64,000 nt of DNA from Methylomonas methanica (GCA_001644045.1 LUUF01000019.1:147175-211174), one strand, 5' to 3'. Counted from the first letter of the stretch, positions 48,761 through 57,339 are shown. Notes: generated from the letters alone by a model not told the origin. Numbers and translations: made by a program.

Positions 48761-50071
48761 ATGAAGAATGCTACCGCCTTTGACAATACCGCCTATGCGC
48801 CGCTTGCGGCCAGAATGCGCCCGACTACGCTGGACGATTTCATCGGCCAGCAACACCTGCTGGGCAAGGGCAAATCGCTGCGCGTGGCCATCGAACAAGG
48901 TGCGCCGCACTCGCTGGTATTTTGGGGACCGCCCGGCGTAGGCAAAACCACCTTGGCCAAAATCATCGCCGCCAGCGCGCATTGCCATTTCATCGAATTA
49001 TCGGCGGTGATGGCCGGCGTGAAAGAAATCCGGGCGGCAGTGGCCGAGGCGGAAGATGTCAAACAAAGCCGCAATCTGAATACCGTGGTGTTTATCGACG
49101 AGATTCACCGTTTTTCCAAAAGCCAGCAGGATTCGTTGTTGGCCCCCATCGAAAGCGGCGCAATTATTTTATTCGGCGCCACCACGGAAAATCCCTCGTT
49201 CGAATTGAATAACGCCTTACTGTCCCGGCTGCGAGTCTACGTGATGCGCAGTATCGAAACCGAAGATTTGCAAGCCTTGCTGCATAACGCCTTGACCGAC
49301 AAAGTGCGCGGACTAGGCAGTCGGGATTTGCAGATCGAAGACGATATATTGACCATGATCGCTAAAGCCGCCGATGGCGACGCGCGCCGCTGTTTGAATA
49401 TTCTGCAAATCGCCGCCGATCTGGCGGAAAACCTCGACGGCCGGGAAACCGTAAATCGTGAAGTTCTGGACGAAGTGCTGCTGGGTCATGCCAATCGCTT
49501 CGACAAGGGCGGCGATATTTTTTACGATCAGATTTCTGCTTTGCATAAATCTGTGCGCGGTACAGACCCGGATGCTGCATTGTACTGGTTTGCCAGAATG
49601 CTGGACGGTGGCTGCGACCCGCTTTACATAGCCCGCCGAGTGATCAGGATGGCATCCGAAGACATAGGCAACGCCGACCCAAGAGGCCTGGAACTGGCGT
49701 TGAATGCCGCAAACGCTTACGAGCGGCTAGGCAGCCCCGAAGGCGAACTATCCCTAGCGCAAGCCATCGTTTACCTGGCCTGCGCGCCGAAAAGCAATGC
49801 CGTTTACGTGGCCTACAAAGCCGCAATGGCGGATGCCCGCAACAGCGGTTCGCTGGAAGTACCTATCCATTTACGCAATGCGCCAACCAAATTGATGAAG
49901 GAATTGGGACATGGCGCGGAGTATCGCTACGCCCATGACGAGAAAAATGCGTATGCCGCCGGCGAAAACTATTTCCCAGAATCATTAAAAACCCGGCAGT
50001 ATTATTTTCCGGTGGAGCGTGGTTTGGAAATAAAAATAAAAGAGAAACTGGATTTCTTACGAAAACTATAA
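48761..50071 (+). CDS. rarA: Replication-associated recombination protein A (AAA+)
   Basis: 436 residues from the ATG at 48761; an in-frame ATG at 48722 has no ribosome site and gives a non-conserved extension. PLAARMRPTTLDDFIGQQHLL opens the family; Walker A is GPPGVGKTT and Walker B VFIDEIHRF. RarA (MgsA) is a clamp-loader-like AAA+ protein acting at stalled replication forks. The C-terminal MgsA_C region (KELGHGAEYRYAHDE...YFP) is complete. Confidence 0.95.
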   Translation: MKNATAFDNTAYAPLAARMRPTTLDDFIGQQHLLGKGKSLRVAIEQGAPHSLVFWGPPGVGKTTLAKIIAASAHCHFIELSAVMAGVKEIRAAVAEAEDVKQSRNLNTVVFIDEIHRFSKSQQDSLLAPIESGAIILFGATTENPSFELNNALLSRLRVYVMRSIETEDLQALLHNALTDKVRGLGSRDLQIEDDILTMIAKAADGDARRCLNILQIAADLAENLDGRETVNREVLDEVLLGHANRFDKGGDIFYDQISALHKSVRGTDPDAALYWFARMLDGGCDPLYIARRVIRMASEDIGNADPRGLELALNAANAYERLGSPEGELSLAQAIVYLACAPKSNAVYVAYKAAMADARNSGSLEVPIHLRNAPTKLMKELGHGAEYRYAHDEKNAYAAGENYFPESLKTRQYYFPVERGLEIKIKEKLDFLRKL

Positions 50072-50193
50072 GAGGTCAGGTCAAGTAACTGCTGACGGCT
50101 TCGACTGCGGCAAAAATCGTTAAAAACTGGCTTACGATTTAAATATATCGATAGAGAAATTAGCTGATGCGTATAGTTCGTGCGGTAGTGGGC

Positions 50194-50228
50194 AAAAAAA
50201 ACTCCCGTAACCTAAAAAGCTACGGGAG
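50194..50228 (-). terminator. Rho-independent terminator of the 53-aa gene
   Basis: Minus strand: CTCCCGTA (50228-50221), 11-nt loop, TACGGGAG (50209-50202), then eight T. It lies about 60 bp downstream of the small gene's stop, facing the same direction. Confidence 0.85.
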
Positions 50229-50289
50229 CATGGAAACAAACGAATGATGGAAAGTTCGTTTGTAAATCTCCGCCAATAGGAGAAAGCCT

Positions 50290-50451
50290 TTAACTCTTAA
50301 CCGTTTGCGCACGATTATTTAACAAAATAGTACTCCACACCGCTGCTACGCCAAACATCATTGTCGACAATATAAATTGTCCCGAAACAAAAGCGACTAT
50401 ACCTAAAAAAGATACGGAACCGATAAACATGTCTTTTTTTAATTCGTTCAT
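50290..50451 (-). CDS. Small membrane protein, 53 aa
   Basis: ATG at 50451 follows AGGTGG by 5 nt. The product starts MNELKKDMFIG and has one or two hydrophobic stretches (SVSFLGIVAFVSGQFILS and MMFGVAAVWSTILL), ending NNRAQTVKS. A strong terminator follows. It is too short for usual gene callers. I do not recognise a family; a single transcription unit between rarA and a lipoprotein gene. Confidence 0.6.
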   Translation of the reverse strand: MNELKKDMFIGSVSFLGIVAFVSGQFILSTMMFGVAAVWSTILLNNRAQTVKS

Positions 50452-50842
50452 TTGCGCCACCTAATATAAAAATAATAATTTAATCTGCTGATAATGTTTT
50501 TAAACGCTAAATTAAAATTCATCCCGGAAAATTTTTAAAACCTGCTCGAAAACACGCCTTAAGTAAAACCCAAAATCTACTTATCCGCCACCAGCAAAAG
50601 ATAAATATTGAACAGAAACCGCATTATTTGATTTTAAAAATCAGCTACAGCCGCTGCAACTCTGATTAATCCTAGCGTTTGTTTATTCGTGTTTATTACG
50701 AATAAAACTTAACGTCGAATATGTGAGTTTATTCACACTCGAATATTCGCACCGGGTCTACCCGCTAAATGTCCAACAATCTATGCAAGTTGAACCGCAC
50801 CCACTCCAGCTTATAATGCACTCACCAACCCAAGGAGCTTTT
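50452..50842. other. AT-rich intergenic region
   Basis: 391 bp between divergent small genes, with long A/T runs. It must hold the promoters of the 53-aa gene and the lipoprotein gene, but I see no convincing hexamers or operator, and the open frame from 50723 is not preceded by a ribosome site. Confidence 0.5.
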
Positions 50843-51490
50843 ATGAAATTCAGTTCGCGTTTAATGTTGTTTTTGTTGATGCTCGGCTTAACCGCCTGTT
50901 CCAGCGCGTATTACAGCGGCCTGGAGAAAATCGGCATACCCAAGCGCGAAGTGATGGTGCATCGCGTGGAAAAAGCCCGCGACACTCAAGAGGAAACCAA
51001 GCAACAATTTAAATCGGCGCTCGAACAATTTACCGTGATGACCAATTTTAAAGGCGGCGATTTGGAAGCCACCTACAACAAACTTAACGGTGAATACGAA
51101 GCCAGCGTGAAAAAGGCCGAGGAAGTCAATAAACGCATCGCCGATATAGAAGACGTGTCCAGTGCGCTATTCAGCGAATGGGAAACCGAACTTGGCCAAT
51201 ACAGTAATGCCTCGCTAAGACGGAACAGTCAGCAAAAGTTGACTGCCACTAAAGCGCACTATCAACAACTGATAGCGGCAATGCGCAAAGCCGAAACTAA
51301 AATCGAGCCGGTGCTCAGCGTGTTTCGCGATCAAGTGCTGTATCTAAAACACAACCTGAATGCCCAAGCTATTGCATCGCTCAAAGGCCAGCTGGACTCG
51401 GTTAAATCGGATGTATCGGCTTTGGTGGTAGAAATGGAGAAATCGATTAACGAGGCGGATGCGTTTATCAAGACTATGGAAAAGCAATAA
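50843..51490 (+). CDS. DUF2959 family lipoprotein
   Basis: 215 residues from the ATG at 50843 behind AAGGAG. Signal peptide MKFSSRLMLFLLMLGL with lipobox LTAC, lipidated C19. The rest is nearly all helical coiled-coil (VEKARDTQEETKQQFKSALEQF), matching the DUF2959 family (GIPKREVMVHRVEKARD motif). Probably a periplasmic coiled-coil protein anchored to the outer membrane. Function unknown. Confidence 0.88.
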   Translation: MKFSSRLMLFLLMLGLTACSSAYYSGLEKIGIPKREVMVHRVEKARDTQEETKQQFKSALEQFTVMTNFKGGDLEATYNKLNGEYEASVKKAEEVNKRIADIEDVSSALFSEWETELGQYSNASLRRNSQQKLTATKAHYQQLIAAMRKAETKIEPVLSVFRDQVLYLKHNLNAQAIASLKGQLDSVKSDVSALVVEMEKSINEADAFIKTMEKQ

Positions 51491-51540
51491 CGCTTCGCCA
51501 TTGAATTGGTCTTATCAAAATAAGAGCAATTTTTCAAACC

Positions 51541-51571
51541 AAAAACTTACCCTCTCAACGGAGAGGGTAAG
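51541..51571 (-). terminator. Terminator of the NafY/rhodanese operon
   Basis: An 11-bp perfect stem CTTACCCTCTC (51546-51556) / GAGAGGGTAAG (51561-51571) with a 4-nt loop; on the minus strand it is followed by TTTTT. Located 19 bp after the stop of the minus-strand operon. Confidence 0.85.
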
Positions 51572-51589
51572 ACGTGCAAGCTTTAGACC

Positions 51590-52297
51590 TTACTCCTGAT
51601 GAGCAAAGCGCTTCCGCTCCTCGGCGCTTTTACCCAAGGCTTTAGCCATCCAGGGCGGCGCGGCATCGAATACCTTCTGAAACTCGGTGAGTTTCTCCAC
51701 CGCGTCGATTACATCGGGCTCCTTGATCGGATAAATATCGGCCCGAATAACCTTGGCCGCCGCCGGTCCGCCGATCGATTGCACGAACAACACATGGCAA
51801 TCCTTGATCATATTGGCCCGAAATAGATTTCTGTCGTCGGCACTATCGGCTTCCACAGTCGAGCGAATATCGATTAAACGCATATCGCTTTTGGACAATT
51901 GATAAACCAGAAAACGAATACAGGAACCAAAATGTCCATTCAATAGCTGGCCGCTATTGGAGGCAATCGCCACCCGGATCGACTCCGGTATGTCGCCGTC
52001 CTTGTAAGGCATGATTTCCGGTAGCCCCTCATCTTCGTCTTCCTCACCCCACAGATAGCGCACAGCCAGCTTGATGTTTTCCAGGCCGATGCCGATATCT
52101 TCGCCATCTTCCTCACCATCCAAACTACCGATGCCGGTCTTCAGGTTGGTGACGGTTATCGCTTTCAGCTTTTCGTCGTCCAACGGCGAACCCACCTTTT
52201 CGTGCAACACACCGATCAACTTCGGTACGTCCACCCCCGGTAAAATCCGCGAAGCCAGTGCGATACGCAAAGCCAGATCTCGTGATAATTGTTCCAT
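51590..52297 (-). CDS. NafY/NifX-type FeMo-cofactor binding protein
   Basis: 235 residues from ATG 52297 (AAGGG upstream); a longer frame into the rhodanese gene is rejected. Two domains: an N-terminal DIMCO_N-like helical domain (LALRIALASRILPGVDVPKLIGVL) and a C-terminal Nitro_FeMo-Co domain (IRVAIASNSGQLLNGHFGSC ... CHVLFVQSIGGPAAAKVIRADIYPI; core motif NGHFGSC). Such proteins carry FeMo-co or its precursors, or stabilise apo-nitrogenase. It is the last gene of an operon with a NifA-type promoter, which supports a nitrogenase role. NifX, NifY or NafY cannot be separated by eye. Confidence 0.85.
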   Translation of the reverse strand: MEQLSRDLALRIALASRILPGVDVPKLIGVLHEKVGSPLDDEKLKAITVTNLKTGIGSLDGEEDGEDIGIGLENIKLAVRYLWGEEDEDEGLPEIMPYKDGDIPESIRVAIASNSGQLLNGHFGSCIRFLVYQLSKSDMRLIDIRSTVEADSADDRNLFRANMIKDCHVLFVQSIGGPAAAKVIRADIYPIKEPDVIDAVEKLTEFQKVFDAAPPWMAKALGKSAEERKRFAHQE

Positions 52298-52307
52298 AGC
52301 GTCACCC

Positions 52308-52616
52308 TTAAAGTTTGTGCTGTTCTTTCCAGTCGGCATAACCGCCGGCCAAGCTGTAGACTTGTTGAAAACCGAAATCGCCGAACATTTCAGCCAAATG
52401 TTCGCTGGCATGGCCGTAATAGCAATAGATCAGCAAGGGCTTGGCCTTGTCGGCTTTTTTCAGCAGCGAATCGCGCAATTGCTCGTGGACATGCATGGCA
52501 TTTTCGATATGCCCGGCCCGATAATCCTTAAGATCACGACAATCCAGAATCATCGGCTGCTGCTCGGCAATCAACTGTTCGGAATCGGCCGTAGAGATGG
52601 TTTTAAAACTTTTCAT
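52308..52616 (-). CDS. Single-domain rhodanese (GlpE-like)
   Basis: 102 residues. The active-site loop is C65 in YCYYGHAS, with DCRDLKDYRAGHI near the start. It has the GlpE/PspE-type single-domain length and would move sulfur as a cysteine persulfide. In nif clusters rhodaneses are often found beside FeMo-cofactor proteins, as here. It ends 10 bp before the NafY-like gene. Confidence 0.9.
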   Translation of the reverse strand: MKSFKTISTADSEQLIAEQQPMILDCRDLKDYRAGHIENAMHVHEQLRDSLLKKADKAKPLLIYCYYGHASEHLAEMFGDFGFQQVYSLAGGYADWKEQHKL

Positions 52617-52652
52617 AGCACTATGACCCTCGCAAGACTCAAGACGCCAAAC

Positions 52653-53228
52653 CTAAACCGGACCACCGGCTAAATCTTTTTTAACTTCTATAGTTTGCGA
52701 CAAAGCGGCCTCCAAACTGATTGGCTCTGCTTTGATTTTATAGCCCTTGGCCGCCTCATACGCGGTGATAACCTTGTCTTCGCCGGACAGGCCCTTCAGA
52801 TCGGATTTTTCGATATAAAGCTCTTCCAACATCAAATTCCAGATCATGCCTTCCTGATGCGGTAATAAATTGAAGACAACACCGTCTAAAACGACTTGTA
52901 TCGGCTTGGCGATGTTTTGCACGTAAAACAGCGTGACGGTCTCCGGGGTCAACGCCTCTTTATATTTTTCGACGAATACCGGCAAGTCTTCCAATTGGAA
53001 GAACAAACCGTTGATAAACAGAATTTTGTCGCTATCGGCTAATATCGCTGATTGATTAATCACCATCTCCGGGGTTTTCCGATCGCGGATATTCGTAGAC
53101 CCTTCACGCAATTCACCTTCGACTAACACCAAGTCGCCGCGAAACGCGGAAAGCCCGGCTGTGCTGGTTTTGCCGACTAAGGTGGTAATCCATAAAAGCC
53201 CTTGGCTGTCGTATTTTTCAAGTAGCAT
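52653..53228 (-). CDS. Unknown protein heading the NifA-type operon, 191 aa
   Basis: I do not recognise this protein. Start at 53228 because the predicted transcription start is about 53271 and the alternative GTG (53291) lies inside the promoter. It begins MLLEKYDSQGLLWITTLVG and contains alternating beta-strands and helices (KPIQVVLDGVVFNLLPHQEGMIWNLM; core NLLPHQEGMIWN), no signal peptide and no metal motif apart from single cysteine-free composition. It is cytoplasmic and probably coexpressed with the rhodanese and NafY-like protein. Confidence 0.6.
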   Translation of the reverse strand: MLLEKYDSQGLLWITTLVGKTSTAGLSAFRGDLVLVEGELREGSTNIRDRKTPEMVINQSAILADSDKILFINGLFFQLEDLPVFVEKYKEALTPETVTLFYVQNIAKPIQVVLDGVVFNLLPHQEGMIWNLMLEELYIEKSDLKGLSGEDKVITAYEAAKGYKIKAEPISLEAALSQTIEVKKDLAGGPV

Positions 53229-53281
53229 TTGCTTAAATCCCCAATGAAAGGTAATGAATGAAAAGTATTTAACAGCTTGCA

Positions 53282-53297
53282 AGCAAAACACTTGCCA
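53282..53297 (-). promoter_or_regulatory. Sigma-54 (-24/-12) promoter
   Basis: On the minus strand: TGGCAAG-TGTT-TTGCT, against the consensus TGGCACG-N4-TTGCW. The invariant GG and GC dinucleotides and their spacing are exact and only one base of the upstream heptamer differs. It lies 54 bp upstream of the 191-aa gene's start codon. Confidence 0.8.
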
Positions 53298-53404
53298 GGA
53301 CGACTAAAACCACATCAAAGCCATGGTTGATACGGTTTTTACTTGATTTTTTGATGCGAATAATTCGTGGAAACAAACGGTTTGGCGGCGACGCGACCCG
53401 ACAA

Positions 53405-53420
53405 TGTCGCAAACACGACA
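53405..53420 (-). promoter_or_regulatory. NifA upstream activator site
   Basis: TGT-CGCAAACACG-ACA, an exact TGT-N10-ACA NifA site with the inner CG extending the dyad (TGTCG / CGACA). It lies about 120 bp upstream of the sigma-54 promoter, the usual spacing for NifA, inside the 255-bp gap after modE. Confidence 0.75.
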
Positions 53421-53483
53421 ATTGCCAACCGGCAATAATTTGAATTTTGTAAGATTTATAACGAAATACTGATAACGCCCTAT

Positions 53484-54314
53484 CTAAGAGCTGCCGGTAG
53501 CGCTAAGCGCAGCCAGAATTACCGCACTACTTTTAAACACGGCACTGGCTTTGCAGCCTGGCTTTAAGTCTAAGGACTCGGCGCTGGTTTGCGTAACCGT
53601 GGCGGCTATCGTTTCGCCACTCACTAACTGAATAATCACTTCCGAATCCACACCGTCGAATTGCACGCGAATAACATGCCCATCCAGACGATTACGCGCC
53701 GACAACTCGCAATAATCCTCCCTCAGTACCACAATATCCGGAGCGTTAACCAACAATACCGCATCGCCGCCGACACTGAGATTCAACGTTACTAGCATCG
53801 ACAAGTTCACGCTGGAAACGATTTGTTCGCCGCCTTTCAGCGTCACAAATACTTCGGCATTGACAGAGCCCGGACTAATGCGAGTAATGGTGCCGAACAG
53901 TTGGTTCCTGGCGCTGGTTTTGATCACCTGCCGCTTTAGCAATAGCATCAGGTCAGGGTCGGCCGCCAAACTTTGGTTTAGCCGCCGCAAAAAAGCCCGA
54001 TGCTGTTCCTCCAACCGAGTAAACAAATTTAGCAATGATAAGCCTGCAGCGGTCAGGGTGGTGCCTCCACCTTTGCTACCCCCAATAGCAGTGGCTATCA
54101 GCACCTTGGGAGCAAGATTGTTGGCTCGCTCTATCATCTGCCAAGCACCTTTGTAGCTCAACCCTGCCTGTTTAGCCGCCTGATTGATAGAACCGCTTTG
54201 CTCAATAGCTCTCAATAAGGCAATCATGCGCTTATCCAAGATACCGGCCAGGCGCAATTCACCTTCAAGCCAAGGGATCTCCGGAATATTTTGATTATTC
54301 TCTGTTAAGGACAT
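53484..54314 (-). CDS. modE: Molybdate-responsive regulator ModE
   Basis: 276 residues. The N-terminal winged HTH has GSINQAAKQAGLSYKGAWQM and GGSKGGGTTLTAAG (DNA recognition and wing); two C-terminal Mop/TOBE domains follow, each starting SARNxLxG (SARNQLFGTITRI and SARNRLDGHVIRV). With molybdate bound it should bind the CGTTAT-N12-ATAACG palindrome that lies between it and the divergent porin gene. It is upstream of the NifA-type operon on the same strand. Confidence 0.96.
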   Translation of the reverse strand: MSLTENNQNIPEIPWLEGELRLAGILDKRMIALLRAIEQSGSINQAAKQAGLSYKGAWQMIERANNLAPKVLIATAIGGSKGGGTTLTAAGLSLLNLFTRLEEQHRAFLRRLNQSLAADPDLMLLLKRQVIKTSARNQLFGTITRISPGSVNAEVFVTLKGGEQIVSSVNLSMLVTLNLSVGGDAVLLVNAPDIVVLREDYCELSARNRLDGHVIRVQFDGVDSEVIIQLVSGETIAATVTQTSAESLDLKPGCKASAVFKSSAVILAALSATGSS

Positions 54315-54403
54315 TGCTTAAATTATCTGCCGGACTCGGCTAAAAGATCGAAAAACCAATTATCGGCAGCCATTATTGCCGCTTTTGAAATTAGCTATTT
54401 TAT

Positions 54404-54435
54404 TTTTCGTTATTTACTTTGATACATAACGAAAA
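54404..54435. promoter_or_regulatory. ModE-type operator
   Basis: TTTTCGTTAT (54404-54413), 12 bp, ATAACGAAAA (54426-54435): a perfect 10+10 inverted repeat. CGTTAT-N12-ATAACG has the same half-sites and spacing as the E. coli modA operator (from memory of that site). It sits between divergent modE and the porin/modA operon and could control both. Confidence 0.82.
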
Positions 54436-54551
54436 GTAGACTGCTCACGTCGCCTTCTTGCATTCGTACAAACAACCGATCCCGATTCGGTTAAAGGAGT
54501 GGCGGTGGCTACTGCGCGCGCAGTGTCTTAAATTTCGATTATAGGTGATCC

Positions 54552-56060
54552 ATGGCGGTACCCAATACCCGTTTTACCAACATTTTGCTGAATAGAATTG
54601 TCCACGCAACCCTAGCCGGCAGCTTTTACGTGGCGTCTACCAATACACCAAAAGCCGCTGAAGTGAAAATCTACAGCAAACCGCCGTTTGCAGCCTTCGT
54701 TAGCCAGATGCCGGACGCGTTATTGGGTAACGACAAATACGAAAAACCGATTTGGAGTCTGCATGACACGCTGAATTTGCCAAATTGGCTATCAGTCTCT
54801 TTAGAACAGCGCACCCGTTACGAAACGTTGGACGGCAGTTTTAAAGCCAGCGGCAGAGGCGGCGATCAACAAATTGCCTTGCAAACCGATCTGTGGCTGC
54901 AGGCCAATATGGGTAGGTTCAAACTCGGCGCCGAGTTTCTGGATGCCCGCGCCCTCGGCGCAGATAGCGGTTCCGGCGTGAATAACACCCATGCTGATGA
55001 AGCGGACTTCATTCAAGGTTATCTGGCCTGGGCCGAGCAAAACTTGTTTTACAGCGGTATCGGTGCCGAAGTGGTGGCCGGCCGACAAACCTTGAACCTG
55101 GGTAGCCGCCGTTTGATCGCCAGAAATGCGATGCGTAACACCATCAACAGTTTTACCGGGATAAAACTGCGGGTGTTGGACTATGATAGCTGGCAATTTA
55201 CCGGCTTTGTGACGATGCCGGTCAACCGCTACCCAACGGCCGCCGCCGATATTCTCGACGAAACCCACGAGTTCGATGAGGAAGATACTCACACTTGGTT
55301 TTCCGGCGGCTTTCTGGAACTGTATAACCTGGCCTGGGGCATCAGCAGCGAGGTTTATCTGTACCATCTCGACGAAGGCGACAGCGTCCGCAACCCGACC
55401 CGCAATCGCCGCTATTTTACGCCCGGCGTGCGTTTTTTCCTGAAACCCAAGAAAGCCAACTTCGATTTTCAAACCGAAACCATCGGCCAGCTAGGCACCG
55501 TCCGTTCCACTACCGCAGCCAGCAATGGTCGAGATCTGGACCACGCCGCCTGGTATCAACATGCCGATGTCGGCTATACCTTCGATATGCCCTGGTCGCC
55601 GCGTTTTGCGTTGGAATACGACTACGCCAGCGGCGACAACAATCCCAACGACAACCAAGACCAGCGCTTCGACACCTTATACGGTGCGCGACGTTTCGAG
55701 TTCGGCGCGACCGGCATTTACGGCGCTTTCGCCCGCGCCAATATCAACACGCCCGGTTATCGCGTCACTGCCGCGCCGCGCAACGATGTGCAGCTCGGTC
55801 TGAGCCATCGCTTCTATTTGCTGGCATCGGCAAAAGACAGCTGGACCACCGCCGGGCTGCAAGATACCAGCGGCCGTAGCGGCGATTTTGTCGGCCAACA
55901 ATTGGAACTGACCGCGCGTTGGGATTTCAACAGCAGTCTGAATTTCGAAACCGGCTGGGCGCATTTATTTAAGGGGGAATTTGCCAAAAAAGCACCATCG
56001 GCACCGACTGTTAAAGAGGACGTCGATTATGTTTACGTGCAGAGCCAGTTACGGTTTTAG
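54552..56060 (+). CDS. Alginate-export-family outer-membrane beta-barrel
   Basis: 502 residues, the size of AlgE-like (PF13372) barrels. After an N-terminal targeting region (to about residue 35) come many amphipathic strands (LSVSLEQRTRYETLDG, FKLGAEFLDARALGAD, VVAGRQTLNLGSRRLIAR, FALEYDYASGDNN) and a C-terminal QSQLRF with terminal Phe. The typical RxRYE and GRQ motifs of the family are visible. It is the first gene of the porin-modA-mop-modC string, 36 bp before modA, and is placed behind the ModE operator. A molybdate or other anion route is inferred, not shown. Confidence 0.82.
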   Translation: MAVPNTRFTNILLNRIVHATLAGSFYVASTNTPKAAEVKIYSKPPFAAFVSQMPDALLGNDKYEKPIWSLHDTLNLPNWLSVSLEQRTRYETLDGSFKASGRGGDQQIALQTDLWLQANMGRFKLGAEFLDARALGADSGSGVNNTHADEADFIQGYLAWAEQNLFYSGIGAEVVAGRQTLNLGSRRLIARNAMRNTINSFTGIKLRVLDYDSWQFTGFVTMPVNRYPTAAADILDETHEFDEEDTHTWFSGGFLELYNLAWGISSEVYLYHLDEGDSVRNPTRNRRYFTPGVRFFLKPKKANFDFQTETIGQLGTVRSTTAASNGRDLDHAAWYQHADVGYTFDMPWSPRFALEYDYASGDNNPNDNQDQRFDTLYGARRFEFGATGIYGAFARANINTPGYRVTAAPRNDVQLGLSHRFYLLASAKDSWTTAGLQDTSGRSGDFVGQQLELTARWDFNSSLNFETGWAHLFKGEFAKKAPSAPTVKEDVDYVYVQSQLRF

Positions 56061-56096
56061 CCGCTACCAATCAGATTTTTATTAAGGAGAAATACC

Positions 56097-56867
56097 ATGA
56101 CGTTTATCGCTTTAAACCGGATTGTTCTGACACTATCGCTGGCAGCGCTGAGCGCAGTGGTGCAAGCCGAAACCACCTTGGTCGCCGTGGCCGCCAACTT
56201 TACCAAACCCATGACCGAGATCGCCGAGGCTTTCGAGAAAACTACAGGCCACAGTGCCAAGCTATCGTTCGGCTCGTCCGGCAAATTCGTCGCCCAATTC
56301 GAGAACGGCGCACCGTTTGAAGTGTTTCTATCGGCCGACGATAAAAGCCCGCTGAAACTGGAGCAATCAGGTTTGGCCGTGGCGGGTACTCGCTTTACCT
56401 ATGCCATCGGCAAATTGGTACTGTGGTCCATCACCCCTGGCTATGTCGACGAGCAAGGCCAAATCCTCAGCAAGGGCGGTTTCAAACATCTGGCCTTGGC
56501 GGATCCGAAACTGGCGCCCTACGGCGCGGCGGCAGTGGAAGTCCTGAAAAACCAAGGCTTATTGGAAAAACTGCAACCCTTATTCGTGCAAGGCGAAAAT
56601 ATCGCCCAAACCCATCAATTCATCAGTACCGGCAACGCCGAACTGGGTTTTGTTGCTTTATCGCAAGTGATTGAAAACGGCAAAATCGGCTCGGGTTCCG
56701 GCTGGATAGTCCCGAAAAATCTGCATGGCCCGATTTTGCAGGATGCGGTACTACTGAAAACCGGCGCCGAGAATCCGGCCGCGCAAGCCTTACTGGAGTT
56801 TCTAAAATCGCCACCAGCTTTGGCGATTATAGAGAAATACGGTTACGCCTTGCCCAGCCGCCAATAG
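56097..56867 (+). CDS. modA: Molybdate-binding periplasmic protein ModA
   Basis: 256 residues. AGGAGAAATACC precedes the ATG. Signal peptide LTLSLAALSAVVQA, then TTLVAVAANFTKPMTEIAEAF and FGSSGKFVAQFENGAPFEVFLSADD (cores VAVAANFT and GSSGK), the molybdate-binding loops of ModA-type proteins, and GNAELGFVALSQV later. It captures molybdate (or tungstate) in the periplasm. The VAVAANFT start differs from E. coli ModA and marks another subgroup. No modB follows. Confidence 0.93.
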   Translation: MTFIALNRIVLTLSLAALSAVVQAETTLVAVAANFTKPMTEIAEAFEKTTGHSAKLSFGSSGKFVAQFENGAPFEVFLSADDKSPLKLEQSGLAVAGTRFTYAIGKLVLWSITPGYVDEQGQILSKGGFKHLALADPKLAPYGAAAVEVLKNQGLLEKLQPLFVQGENIAQTHQFISTGNAELGFVALSQVIENGKIGSGSGWIVPKNLHGPILQDAVLLKTGAENPAAQALLEFLKSPPALAIIEKYGYALPSRQ

Positions 56868-56899
56868 ACTTATTACCCCCCAACCCTAGAGGTATCAAA

Positions 56900-57328
56900 A
56901 TGAAAGCAAGTGCGCGTAACCAATTTAGCGGAACCATCAAAGAAGTCATCATCGGCGCCGTCAACGCCGAGGTGCATGTTGGCTTGAAAGGCGGCGAAAC
57001 CATCGTCGCCTCGATCACCAAGGAATCAGTCGAAAACTTGGCCATCGAAACCGGCAAGAAAGTCATCGCGCTGGTCAAAGCACCGCAAGTGATCGTCGTC
57101 ACCGATTTCGGCGGCTACCGGATTTCCGCGCGCAACCAGCTGGAAGGCACGATAACTGACGTAAAGCACGGCGCGGTCAACACAGAAGTGGATATCGCTC
57201 TACCGGGCGGCGATAAAATCGCGGCTACCGTCACCAACGATAGCGTGGAAACCCTGGGACTACGCAAAGGCCAAACCGCCACGGCGGTATTCAAGGCCGG
57301 CGCGGTAATTCTCGGTGTGCAAAGCTAA
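56900..57328 (+). CDS. Two-domain Mop protein (molbindin, ModG-like)
   Basis: 142 residues: two tandem Mop/TOBE domains, each opening SARNQxxGTI (MKASARNQFSGTIKEV; RISARNQLEGTITDV) and sharing the pattern GAVN.EV. Such proteins bind several molybdates per oligomer and buffer intracellular Mo. It is 32 bp after modA, so the pair is cotranscribed. Domain structure is the same as that at the C-terminus of ModE. Confidence 0.94.
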   Translation: MKASARNQFSGTIKEVIIGAVNAEVHVGLKGGETIVASITKESVENLAIETGKKVIALVKAPQVIVVTDFGGYRISARNQLEGTITDVKHGAVNTEVDIALPGGDKIAATVTNDSVETLGLRKGQTATAVFKAGAVILGVQS

Positions 57329-57339
57329 TTATTGTGATG

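Noticed and set aside
54490..54520. Possible sigma-54 site (TGGCGGTGGCTACTGC) upstream of the barrel gene
   Set aside because: The GC of the -12 element is one base out of register with the consensus and the downstream part reads ACTGC, so it does not fit.
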